Below are positions 1 through 5,630 of a stretch of DNA of 5,903 nucleotides, in pieces. The notes beneath the pieces are model-generated. The model had not been told where the DNA came from and searched no databases. It saw only the letters and a program-made list of their open reading frames with translations. Position 1 is the first letter of the stretch. Every line of letters begins with the position of its first letter. The stretch comes from an uncultured Eubacteriales bacterium (GTDB lineage Bacteria > Bacillota > Clostridia > Lachnospirales > Lachnospiraceae). The DNA is taken from assembly GCA_900321505.1 (NCBI GenBank), contig ONWK01000375.1, positions 1 to 5,903 of the forward strand, given 5' to 3'. The position numbers were made by a program, and so were the translations under genes.

Positions 1-51
1 CCGCATTTATCAAAGCACGCTTTGAGTGCAATATGATGTGGAACGATCATA

Positions 52-1350
52 TTATTCTGTCAGATTATGTTCGATCGGAAACATATAGATACGGCCTATG
101 GGATGTCCCATGCCGAACTCTGTAACGTTGCAGAGAGTTCTGGTCCTCTGGCTCCAGACCTTATTTTCAGAAGAGGTATCTCCCCAGAAAACAACCATAT
201 GGCAGTCTCCGCCATATCTGAGATCCGGTTCAAGATAGCAGATATTTCCCTTTTTTGCCTTTCCGCTCTTAAGAAGCTCGCTGACGGAATTAAAGGTTTC
301 GTATTTTACCAGGCCCTTAAAAGCAAGATGCCTGTAATTATTTGCATTTCCGTAGCCGCCCCACTCTCCCATTGCGGCTACAAGGCTAAGGTCGCCGCCG
401 GTCAGGCTGACGAGGCTGGATATAAAGCCCGTACAGTTCATGCCGGCATCTTCTCCGTACAGGCCGTAGGGCATGATCAGACGTTCCTGATGGTTTTGTG
501 TGGAAGCTGAAAGACCGCGATAAGGGGTCTTAAAATAGAAATCATTGAAATGTGAAACCATAAATTCATACAGGTCTTCACATTTAAGATACTGATCGAT
601 CGTAGGCTTTCCCTTGATACGTGCACCGGTTTTATCCACGAAGAATTTTTCGCCGTTCACGGTGATATACTGACTTGTATAGAAAACGCCCTTTGAGTCG
701 GAATAATACTTTTTCCCGTTTACGGTTAGGCAGCCCTCTTCCTTTCGTGTAATACCGTTTTCATCTGCATAATAAAGCTTATCTCCCACGGTATAAAAAT
801 CTGAGGTCAGGGCCCTTCCGTTTTCATCCAGATAATATACATCCCCGCGGCTCTTAAGTACACGGTTGCTGCAGAGCTTTCCGTCCTGGTCCATATAGTA
901 CCAGCCGTCTTTATACTGCACCCATCCGGTCTGCATTATTCCTTTTTCCGAGAAGAAATACCAGTCATTCCGCCATTTCACCCAGCCGGTCTTCATTATA
1001 CCGTTGGTCCCGAAATAGAAAAGCTTTCCGGAAATGCTCTTCCAGCCGGTCTGCATCTGTCCGTTATCACGGAAGTAATACCATTTTCCGCTGATCTGCT
1101 GCCAGCCCTTCTGCATCACACCTTTGGCATTCAGATAATACCAGCTGTCTCCGTCCTCCAGCCAGCCCTTTGCCTTCTTTCCGTTCTCCCGGATATAGTA
1201 CCACTTTCCGGAAGCACGTACCCATCCGGTACCTTCCTCCTCATTTTTCTCTGCCGCATATGCAGGATACATGCTGCAGAAGGAAAAAAGAATCCCGAAA
1301 ATGATCAGCGCAGAAACAAGGCTGCGCATTCGCTTTTTCATAATACACAT
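52..1350 (-). CDS. Secreted cell-wall-binding repeat protein with C-terminal NlpC/P60-like (papain-fold) domain
   Basis: Complete 432-residue protein, probably a surface-anchored peptidoglycan hydrolase or related amidase/peptidase. Residues 1-32 form a signal peptide: basic KKRMR, a hydrophobic core, and likely cleavage after AYA (residue 32). Residues 42-246 hold about ten repeats of roughly 20 residues of the choline/glucan-binding type (GW...WYY...NG). Tryptophans at 43, 63, 83, 103, 123 and 143 are exactly 20 apart; the last four units lose the GW pair. From about 250 to the end is a different domain with Cys306 in GMNCTGF and His384 in DCHMVVFWGD, the order expected for a papain-like Cys-His pair; a third catalytic residue is not obvious. 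The start at 1350 is supported by GGAAGG (1359-1364) 8 bases upstream; an in-frame ATG at 1341 is the alternative. It has its own promoter and is separated from xylA by a terminator. Repeat class is certain; the enzymatic role and exact wall ligand are inferred. Confidence 0.85.
   Translation of the reverse strand: MCIMKKRMRSLVSALIIFGILFSFCSMYPAYAAEKNEEEGTGWVRASGKWYYIRENGKKAKGWLEDGDSWYYLNAKGVMQKGWQQISGKWYYFRDNGQMQTGWKSISGKLFYFGTNGIMKTGWVKWRNDWYFFSEKGIMQTGWVQYKDGWYYMDQDGKLCSNRVLKSRGDVYYLDENGRALTSDFYTVGDKLYYADENGITRKEEGCLTVNGKKYYSDSKGVFYTSQYITVNGEKFFVDKTGARIKGKPTIDQYLKCEDLYEFMVSHFNDFYFKTPYRGLSASTQNHQERLIMPYGLYGEDAGMNCTGFISSLVSLTGGDLSLVAAMGEWGGYGNANNYRHLAFKGLVKYETFNSVSELLKSGKAKKGNICYLEPDLRYGGDCHMVVFWGDTSSENKVWSQRTRTLCNVTEFGMGHPIGRIYMFPIEHNLTE
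613..1227 (-). repeat. Tandem ~60-bp coding repeats (cell-wall-binding modules)
   Basis: This part of the gene encodes about ten successive ~20-residue modules. The first six keep the pattern GW-x(6)-WYY-x(4)-NG closely, with small changes such as LFY and WFF-like aromatic swaps. The last four keep the YY...NG core but not the GW. The DNA units have diverged, so this is a protein-level repeat rather than recent DNA duplication. In related families the aromatic residues form sugar or choline binding pockets. Confidence 0.8.
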
Positions 1351-1382
1351 AGCATTTACCTTCCCCCGAAAAAGATAAAAAT

Positions 1383-1411
1383 ATTTTAATCTATTTTATA
1401 GCCTGTGTCAA
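1383..1411 (-). promoter_or_regulatory. Sigma-A-type promoter for the cell-wall repeat protein
   Basis: On the minus strand a perfect -35 TTGACA (1406-1411) is followed by a 17-base spacer and -10 TAAAAT (1383-1388), a 5 of 6 match. The predicted start is near 1376, giving a leader of about 26 bases that contains the GGAAGG ribosome site. It is the best consensus promoter in the window and needs no activator on sequence grounds, so the gene is probably expressed constitutively. The -35 begins only 2 bases beyond the hairpin that ends the xylA transcript. Confidence 0.75.
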
Positions 1412-1413
1412 AG

Positions 1414-1450
1414 TAAAACCACCATGGCCGTTATGACCATGGTGGTTTTA
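1414..1450 (-). terminator. Hairpin terminator after xylA
   Basis: A perfect 14-bp stem (1414-1427 with 1437-1450) with a 9-base loop begins 5 bases after the xylA stop codon. Read on the minus strand, the right arm ends in UUUUA and is followed by CUUUGACA, so the U-tract is short and partly inside the stem (A/T pairs at its base). The stem is symmetric, so it could also act on plus-strand transcription. Position and stem length strongly suggest it ends the xylB-xylA transcript and insulates the downstream promoter. Confidence 0.75.
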
Positions 1451-1455
1451 ATGGA

Positions 1456-2775
1456 TCAGTGTAACATTATATTGTTGAATATACCCTCAAGATATTCCTG
1501 GCTGCCTGACATGGGGATCGCTACTCCCTTAAGCTCTGCTGCTCTTGCAGCAAGCTCTTCCAGAGTGGTCTCGCCCTTTCTGATCTTCTGTCCAAGCTCA
1601 GTCTCGAAGCTTGCGTATTTCTTCTCAATAAATGCCTCGATACGGCCGTCCTCGATAAGCTCTGCAGCCTTGATAAGGCCGTAAGCGAAGGAATCCATGC
1701 CGAGGATAAATGCATGGAACATATCCTCGTATGTGTTGCTGGGGCGGCGGTTCTTTGAGTCGAAATTGAAGCCGCCGGGAAGACCTCCGTTCTTGAGAAC
1801 CTCATACATGGCAAGTGTGGTCTCATATACATTGCTGGGGAAGCAGTCGGTATCCCAGCCGAGCATAATATCACCCTGGTTTGCATCTATGGAACCAAGC
1901 ATTCCGTTCTCCCGGCTTACACGAAGCTCATGCTGGAAGGTATGTCCGGCAAGAGTTGCATGGTTAGCCTCGATATTCATCATAAAGTCTTTATCAAGGC
2001 CGTATTCCTTAAGGAAAGCTATAGCGGTTGCGGCGTCAAAATCATACTGATGCTTCATGGGTTCCTTCGGCTTGGGCTCGATAAGGAAGGTACCGTCAAA
2101 GCCTATGCTGCGGCCATAATCCCTTGCCATACGCATAAGAGAAGCTATATTCTCCTGCTCGAATTTCATTTTTGTATTCAGCAGTGTCTCATATCCTTCA
2201 CGTCCGCCCCAGAATACATAGCCGCGTCCGCCGAGCTTTACGGTGATCTCGATGGCTTTCTTGATCTGAGCTGCAGCAAAGCAGTATACATCCACATCAT
2301 TGGTGCTGCCGGCGCCGTTCATGAAGCGCGGATTACCAAACATGTTAGCCGTGCCCCAGAGACATTTGATATCAGTTCCCTTAGTCTTCTCAAGTATATA
2401 ATCCGAGATCTCGTCAAGACGTGCGTTGGTCACATTAATATCGGCATCCTCGGGCACCAGGTCCACATCATGGAAGCAGTAATACCTGATACCAAGCTTC
2501 TTCATGAATTCGATACCTGCATCCACCTTTGCCTTTGCATGTTCCATGGTTCCGTAGCTCTCTGCTCCGAAGCGCTTATCCGCGGAGCCTGCGCCGAACA
2601 TATCAACGCCCGTAGCGCAGAGATTGTGCCACCATGCCATGGCAAAGGGCAGATGCTCCGCCATGGTCTTACCCATGATCACCCTGTCTGCATCATAATA
2701 CTTAAACGCAAATGCATTCTTACTGTCCGGCCCCTCATATGGAATAACCGGAATACCGCTGAAAATTTCCGCCAC
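1456..2775 (-). CDS. xylA: Xylose isomerase, class II
   Basis: Cytoplasmic metal-dependent enzyme that interconverts D-xylose and D-xylulose, the first step of the isomerase route of xylose use. The 439 residues match the class II length (about 440). Both family signatures are present: FHDVDLVPED with catalytic His102 and Asp105, and LIEPKPKEP with metal-ligand Glu233 and Lys235. Further metal-site residues are visible at Glu269, His272, Asp297, Asp308, Asp310 and Asp339. The class II block FWGGREGYETLLNT is at 188-201. The start is a GTG at 2775, fixed by AGGAGG (2784-2789) 8 bases upstream and by the short N-terminus before IPVIPYEGP usual in the family. It lies 157 bases after xylB on the same strand, probably co-transcribed, with a possible promoter of its own, and is followed by a hairpin terminator. 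Nothing suggests it is inactive. Confidence 0.98.
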   Translation of the reverse strand: MAEIFSGIPVIPYEGPDSKNAFAFKYYDADRVIMGKTMAEHLPFAMAWWHNLCATGVDMFGAGSADKRFGAESYGTMEHAKAKVDAGIEFMKKLGIRYYCFHDVDLVPEDADINVTNARLDEISDYILEKTKGTDIKCLWGTANMFGNPRFMNGAGSTNDVDVYCFAAAQIKKAIEITVKLGGRGYVFWGGREGYETLLNTKMKFEQENIASLMRMARDYGRSIGFDGTFLIEPKPKEPMKHQYDFDAATAIAFLKEYGLDKDFMMNIEANHATLAGHTFQHELRVSRENGMLGSIDANQGDIMLGWDTDCFPSNVYETTLAMYEVLKNGGLPGGFNFDSKNRRPSNTYEDMFHAFILGMDSFAYGLIKAAELIEDGRIEAFIEKKYASFETELGQKIRKGETTLEELAARAAELKGVAIPMSGSQEYLEGIFNNIMLH

Positions 2776-2783
2776 TTTCTTTT

Positions 2784-2789
2784 CCTCCT
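2784..2789 (-). promoter_or_regulatory. Ribosome binding site fixing the xylA GTG start
   Basis: AGGAGG on the minus strand, 8 bases before the GTG. The ideal sequence and spacing make the non-ATG start secure; no in-frame ATG lies nearby that would keep the conserved N-terminus. Confidence 0.85.
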
Positions 2790-2907
2790 TTATACTTGAT
2801 GAATGTCATTTCCCGTCCGATAGTAAAGGAATCCTCCGATACTTTAACAGGACTCTTCTATCCTGCCGCGGGTTCCTTCGATCCCCTTCCATCGTCCGGA
2901 AAAACAA

Positions 2908-2930
2908 TTAAGTTTTATATTAATACTTAA
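2908..2930 (-). promoter_or_regulatory. AT-rich dyad between xylB and xylA (operator or weak attenuator)
   Basis: A 23-base imperfect dyad with half-sites TTAAGT and ACTTAA; 9 of 11 opposing positions are complementary. It would cover the start site of the proposed xylA promoter, as an operator would. On the minus strand it is followed directly by TTGTTTTT (2907-2900), so a weak terminator or attenuator between xylB and xylA is an equal possibility. The rest of the 157-base gap is a GA-rich leader with a small CAGGA/TCCTG stem (2848-2852 with 2861-2865) and two copies of TATCGGA 19 bases apart (2816-2822, 2835-2841, minus-strand reading). I recognise no riboswitch there. Confidence 0.35.
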
Positions 2931-2931
2931 T

Positions 2932-2960
2932 ACTATACTTCGGGATATATCCCCTTTAAA
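2932..2960 (-). promoter_or_regulatory. Possible internal promoter for xylA, overlapping the end of xylB
   Basis: On the minus strand TTTAAA (2955-2960, 4 of 6) is followed by a 17-base spacer and TATAGT (2932-2937, 5 of 6). The -10 contains the xylB stop codon TAG. The spacer contains the perfect 12-bp palindrome GGGATATATCCC (2942-2953). The predicted start is near 2925, inside the dyad at 2908-2930. This would allow xylA to be expressed separately from xylB. Spacing is ideal, but the site is AT-rich and untested. Confidence 0.4.
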
Positions 2961-4402
2961 GCAGGGTAGATCTTCCTGAAGGTACGATATCTTTCCTCAT
3001 ACAGCTTCACAAGTTCAGCGTCAGGTTCTTCAGTACCCGATACCCTGACAACAGCAGCCGCAGCCTCCTTAACATCCTTCCAGACTCCGCAGCCCACTGC
3101 AGCCAGCATGGCGCCGCCCATAGCCGGACCCTCTTCCGCCTCGACTGTCTCTACCGTAAGGTTCATTACGTTTGCGATGATCCTTCGCCAGAGAGGACTC
3201 TTTGCTCCGCCGCCGCAGATCTTGGTCTTTGTGATATTAAGCCCCGCAGCTCTTGCCACCTCCAGGGAATCCCTCAGGCCGAAGGCAACACCCTCGAATA
3301 CAGCCTGGAGCATTTCACCCCTGGTACTGTCCATGCTCATTCCCACGAAGGCTGCTCTTGCCAGCGGATCGTTGTGCGGTGAACGTTCACCCATGAGGTA
3401 CGGCAGGAAATAGATATGATTCTTTCCCAGATCACCTATCTCCTTCTGTGCCGAAGCCATGTCTTCATCACGAAGGATATCCTCCATCCACCATTTATTG
3501 CAGGATGCTGCGGAAAGCATGCAGCCCATAAGGTGGTACCTGCCTGAGGCGTGGGCGAAGGAATGCAGTGCATTTGCTTCGTCCACCGAGAAATCATCCG
3601 CCGCGATAAAGATGGTTCCGCTGGTTCCCAGCGAAATGTTGCAGTCACCGTCAGCTATGGTTCCGGTACCTATCGCAGCGGCCGCATTGTCTCCCGCGCC
3701 GGCGATTATGAGCACATCCTTGCGGATTCCGAGTTCATCGGCAATGGAAGGAAGTATCTCTCCTACTGCTTCGTAGCTTTCATATACTTCAGCCAGCTGC
3801 TCCTCACGTATGCCGCAGAGTTCACACATTTTTTCGGACCATTTACGGTTTTTAACATCATAGAGCAGCATTCCGGATGCATCTGATGCGTCGGTAGCAT
3901 GGACGCCCGAAAGCTTATAGATCAGATAATCCTTGGGAAGCATGATCTTCTCTATACGTTCAAAATTCTCCGGCTCGTGCTTCCTCATCCACAGCAGCTT
4001 TGGTGCGGTAAAGCCCGCAAAGGCAATGTTGCCGGTCTCGGCGGATATGACATCCTTTCCGATGGTCCCGTTGAGATATTCACATTCCTCACCGGTCCGC
4101 CCGTCATTCCAGAGTATGGCCGGCCTTATAACCCTGTCCTCGTCATCAAGGACAACAAGACCGTGCATCTGTCCTCCGAAGCTTATGCCTCTCACAGCCT
4201 GCTCACATCCGGATATAAGCTCTTTCAAACCGTCAATGCTCTGTGTAAACCAGTCATCCGGATCCTGTTCTGACCATCCGGGCTGAGGGAAGCTTAAGGG
4301 ATATTCCCTTGAAACCGTTTTGACGATCCTGCCGGTGTCATCCATAAGCAGCAGTTTAACTGCGGACGTCCCGAGATCGATACCTATAAAACATTGATCC
4401 AT
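2933..4402 (-). CDS. xylB: Xylulokinase (FGGY family)
   Basis: Cytoplasmic kinase that phosphorylates D-xylulose with ATP to xylulose 5-phosphate, following XylA. With the chosen start it has 489 residues, normal for xylulokinase. The N-terminal ATP/phosphate motif GIDLGTSAVK is at 7-16, the substrate-binding GGQMHG at 76-81 (Met79-His80), and WNDGRT at 98-103. The likely catalytic base Asp238 is in GAGDNAAAAIG, followed by SLGTSGT and the C-terminal FGGY blocks YFLPYLMGERSPHND and ICGGGAKSPLW. An in-frame ATG at 4474 would add 24 residues, but it has no ribosome site, overlaps the promoter region and precedes the conserved N-terminus; AGGAGG (4411-4416) lies 8 bases before the ATG at 4402. 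It is the first gene of a probable xylB-xylA operon and holds a cre-like site early in its reading frame. FGGY kinases overlap in substrate, but the neighbouring xylA makes xylulose by far the likeliest. Confidence 0.96.
   Translation of the reverse strand: MDQCFIGIDLGTSAVKLLLMDDTGRIVKTVSREYPLSFPQPGWSEQDPDDWFTQSIDGLKELISGCEQAVRGISFGGQMHGLVVLDDEDRVIRPAILWNDGRTGEECEYLNGTIGKDVISAETGNIAFAGFTAPKLLWMRKHEPENFERIEKIMLPKDYLIYKLSGVHATDASDASGMLLYDVKNRKWSEKMCELCGIREEQLAEVYESYEAVGEILPSIADELGIRKDVLIIAGAGDNAAAAIGTGTIADGDCNISLGTSGTIFIAADDFSVDEANALHSFAHASGRYHLMGCMLSAASCNKWWMEDILRDEDMASAQKEIGDLGKNHIYFLPYLMGERSPHNDPLARAAFVGMSMDSTRGEMLQAVFEGVAFGLRDSLEVARAAGLNITKTKICGGGAKSPLWRRIIANVMNLTVETVEAEEGPAMGGAMLAAVGCGVWKDVKEAAAAVVRVSGTEEPDAELVKLYEERYRTFRKIYPALKGIYPEV
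4310..4323. promoter_or_regulatory. cre-like site inside xylB (candidate CcpA target)
   Basis: TGAAACCGTTTTGA matches the Bacillus-type cre consensus TGWAANCGNTNWCA at 13 of 14 positions; only the C at position 13 is replaced by G. It covers codons 27-31 of xylB, about 130 bases after the predicted transcription start. In Bacillus subtilis the xyl operon is also repressed through a cre inside its first gene, so the position is plausible for carbon catabolite repression by a roadblock. The sequence match is direct; function is inferred. Confidence 0.5.
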
Positions 4403-4410
4403 AATACTTT

Positions 4411-4416
4411 CCTCCT
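4411..4416 (-). promoter_or_regulatory. Ribosome binding site fixing the xylB start
   Basis: AGGAGG on the minus strand, 8 bases before the ATG at 4402. It decides against the longer reading frame that opens at 4474, which has no comparable site. Confidence 0.85.
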
Positions 4417-4423
4417 GATCGAA

Positions 4424-4447
4424 AGGGCATAAAAAGCTTATGGCCCT
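4424..4447 (-). promoter_or_regulatory. Hairpin at the predicted 5' end of the xylB transcript
   Basis: On the minus strand AGGGC and ATAA pair with TTAT and GCCCT, giving 9 bp with one bulged C and a loop of about 5 bases. The predicted transcription start is about 4447, so the mRNA would begin with this stem, and it ends 7 bases before the AGGAGG. It could stabilise the mRNA 5' end, affect access to the ribosome site, or at the DNA level be an operator dyad. The pairing is seen in the sequence; the role is inferred. Confidence 0.4.
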
Positions 4448-4453
4448 GTCGTC

Positions 4454-4482
4454 ATTATATTTTATTTCCGCCATTTATCGAA
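4454..4482 (-). promoter_or_regulatory. xylB promoter with perfect -10 and poor -35
   Basis: The minus strand has a perfect TATAAT at 4454-4459. Seventeen bases upstream is TTCGAT (4477-4482), which matches the -35 consensus in only its first two positions, and there is no TGn extension. This imbalance is typical of promoters that need an activator. The predicted start is near 4447, giving a leader of about 45 bases before the xylB ATG. Confidence 0.55.
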
Positions 4483-4489
4483 ACCTTAA

Positions 4490-4507
4490 TTATTACGCTT
4501 TTATTAC
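4490..4507 (-). promoter_or_regulatory. Phased direct repeat GTAATAA upstream of the xylB promoter
   Basis: Two identical GTAATAA heptamers (4501-4507 and 4490-4496, minus-strand reading) start 11 bases apart, one helical turn, and end 7 bases above the weak -35 element. They would lie at about -43 to -49 and -54 to -60, where AraC-family activators commonly bind direct repeats. The region is AT-rich, so chance is possible. Confidence 0.35.
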
Positions 4508-4542
4508 ACCATTTTTTAGCATCGCCTGCAACTCCCATCGGA

Positions 4543-4564
4543 TTTTTTTCTTTTTTTCTTTTTT
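4543..4564 (+). promoter_or_regulatory. Homopolymeric T-tracts in the divergent control region
   Basis: The plus strand reads seven T, C, seven T, C, six T. It lies 16 bases above the -35 of the esterase promoter, near -52 to -73. It could act as an UP-like element for RNA polymerase or as a rigid/curved spacer between the two divergent promoters. No hairpin precedes it on the plus strand, so it is not an intrinsic terminator. Function is inferred only from position. Confidence 0.3.
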
Positions 4565-4580
4565 GAAGTCATTCTTTCAG

Positions 4581-4609
4581 TTGACGGCGGAATCACATCC
4601 ATGTAAAGT
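4581..4609 (+). promoter_or_regulatory. Promoter for the esterase-response regulator unit
   Basis: -35 TTGACG (4581-4586, 5 of 6), a 17-base spacer and -10 TAAAGT (4604-4609, 4 of 6). The predicted start is near 4616, giving a leader of about 34 bases. No other promoter is visible before the response regulator, so both genes probably depend on it. Confidence 0.5.
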
Positions 4610-4628
4610 ATTCATATAAAACATGAAT
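4610..4628 (+). promoter_or_regulatory. Operator-like dyad at the esterase transcription start
   Basis: Perfect 6-bp half-sites ATTCAT and ATGAAT separated by 7 bases, directly after the -10 and spanning the predicted start near 4616. A repressor here would block initiation. Just downstream, TTACT (4631-4635) and AGTAA (4642-4646) could form a weak stem with part of the AAGGAG ribosome site in its loop. Both are short and AT-rich. Confidence 0.35.
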
Positions 4629-4649
4629 GATTACTAAAAGGAGTAAAAT

Positions 4650-5627
4650 ATGATCAGGGACGTGATCACCCTTTCGGAAGAAAGGAAAACGGATCTTACT
4701 GTTTACAGGATTGAAGATAATGATGAATACCAGCAGGGTCTGAAAAGGCCCATGGTTGTTATCTGTCCCGGTGGCGGATATGTTTTTCTGTCAAAGCGGG
4801 AAGCTGAGCCCATAGCTCTCCGGTATCTTGCCGCCGGATTTCATGCGGCTGTGCTTCACTACGGAATATGTGAATATGCGGCTGCACCCGGACCTCTGAA
4901 GGATATCGCCGCCGCTGTTGCTCTTCTGCGTGAACACGCCGGGGAATGGCAGATAGATCCTGACTGGATATATGTATCCGGGTTTTCGGCAGGAGGCCAT
5001 GTAGCCTGCTCCCTCGGCGTATTCTGGAATAACAGAGAGCTTCTTCCGGAATTCGATCCCGAAAAGATACGCCCCAACGGTATGATACTTGCATATCCTG
5101 TGATAGATCTTACCAAATCCTCTTCACATCTGGATCTGGGTATAGCACCCGGCGCAGACCCCGAAAAGGTTGAAGTATGGCAGAAACATCCGAAGATACC
5201 CATTGAAAAGCTACTTGTATTTGACAGTGATGAAGGCCGGTATTTTTACGATTTCAATATGGCCATGAATCCCTTCATCTTTGATGGGGAATATACCGGG
5301 GAACAGGCTGCATTTTACAGTCTGCAGAACCGGGTAACGCCGGACACCTGCCCTGCTTTTATCTGGCACTGCTGGGATGACGGCCTGATCCTTCCCGAGA
5401 ATTCACTGGAGCTGGCTCAGGCGCTTAAGCAAAACGGTGTATCTGCGGAACTCCACATCTATTCCGGAGGGGGACACGGGTATGCACTCTCCGACTATGT
5501 AACAGCCGGTGACAGATATCAGCATTATCCCTACGCCGCAGACTGGATGCAGCATTCCATAGACTGGGTGCTCAAACAGACCGGGTATGAGGAAAGTATC
5601 AGAAAAAAATATTTATCCGGAGAATAG
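4650..5627 (+). CDS. Cytoplasmic alpha/beta-hydrolase, probable carbohydrate (acetyl-xylan type) esterase
   Basis: 325-residue alpha/beta-hydrolase of the esterase/lipase group that includes bacterial acetyl-xylan and feruloyl esterases. The oxyanion motif PGGGY is at 40-44, the nucleophile elbow GFSAG at 111-115 with Ser113, an acid among Asp243/Asp244 in WHCWDDGLILPENS, and His276 in GGGHGY. An extended segment at about 153-225 sits where family members carry a cap. There is no signal peptide or membrane segment, so it would act on esterified oligosaccharides or small esters after uptake. The start at 4650 is supported by AGGAG (4639-4643) 6 bases upstream, and conserved sequence begins soon after. 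It is divergent from xylB-xylA and followed 3 bases later by a response regulator. The fold and catalytic residues are clear. The substrate rests on context: an acetylated xylo-oligosaccharide is the favoured guess, with feruloyl or other acyl esters possible. Confidence 0.88.
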   Translation: MIRDVITLSEERKTDLTVYRIEDNDEYQQGLKRPMVVICPGGGYVFLSKREAEPIALRYLAAGFHAAVLHYGICEYAAAPGPLKDIAAAVALLREHAGEWQIDPDWIYVSGFSAGGHVACSLGVFWNNRELLPEFDPEKIRPNGMILAYPVIDLTKSSSHLDLGIAPGADPEKVEVWQKHPKIPIEKLLVFDSDEGRYFYDFNMAMNPFIFDGEYTGEQAAFYSLQNRVTPDTCPAFIWHCWDDGLILPENSLELAQALKQNGVSAELHIYSGGGHGYALSDYVTAGDRYQHYPYAADWMQHSIDWVLKQTGYEESIRKKYLSGE

Positions 5628-5630
5628 ACT

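Noticed and set aside
10..25. Small hairpin TCAAAG-CACG-CTTTGA as a terminator of the cell-wall gene
   Set aside because: Only 6 bp, with no T-run on either side and competing pairings; the window ends too soon to judge. Nothing else is recognisable in 1-51.
67..510. A 147-codon open frame on the plus strand opposite the cell-wall repeat protein
   Set aside because: Antisense to a well-supported gene, with no recognisable motif and no clear ribosome site.
1930..2799. A 289-codon open frame on the plus strand opposite xylA
   Set aside because: It lies antisense to a certain xylA gene, shows no recognisable domain or supported start, and is a by-product of the codon pattern of the real gene.
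2776..2907. A riboswitch in the xylA leader
   Set aside because: Only short, weak stems and a heptamer repeat are visible; no known aptamer core was recognised.
4403..4474. A 24-residue N-terminal extension of xylB
   Set aside because: No ribosome site precedes the ATG at 4474, the segment contains the predicted -10, and the conserved kinase N-terminus begins at the ATG at 4402 with AGGAGG in place.
4623..4637. Four-codon upstream frame (ATG to TAA) just before the esterase
   Set aside because: No ribosome site precedes it and it lies in the leader by chance-level expectation.
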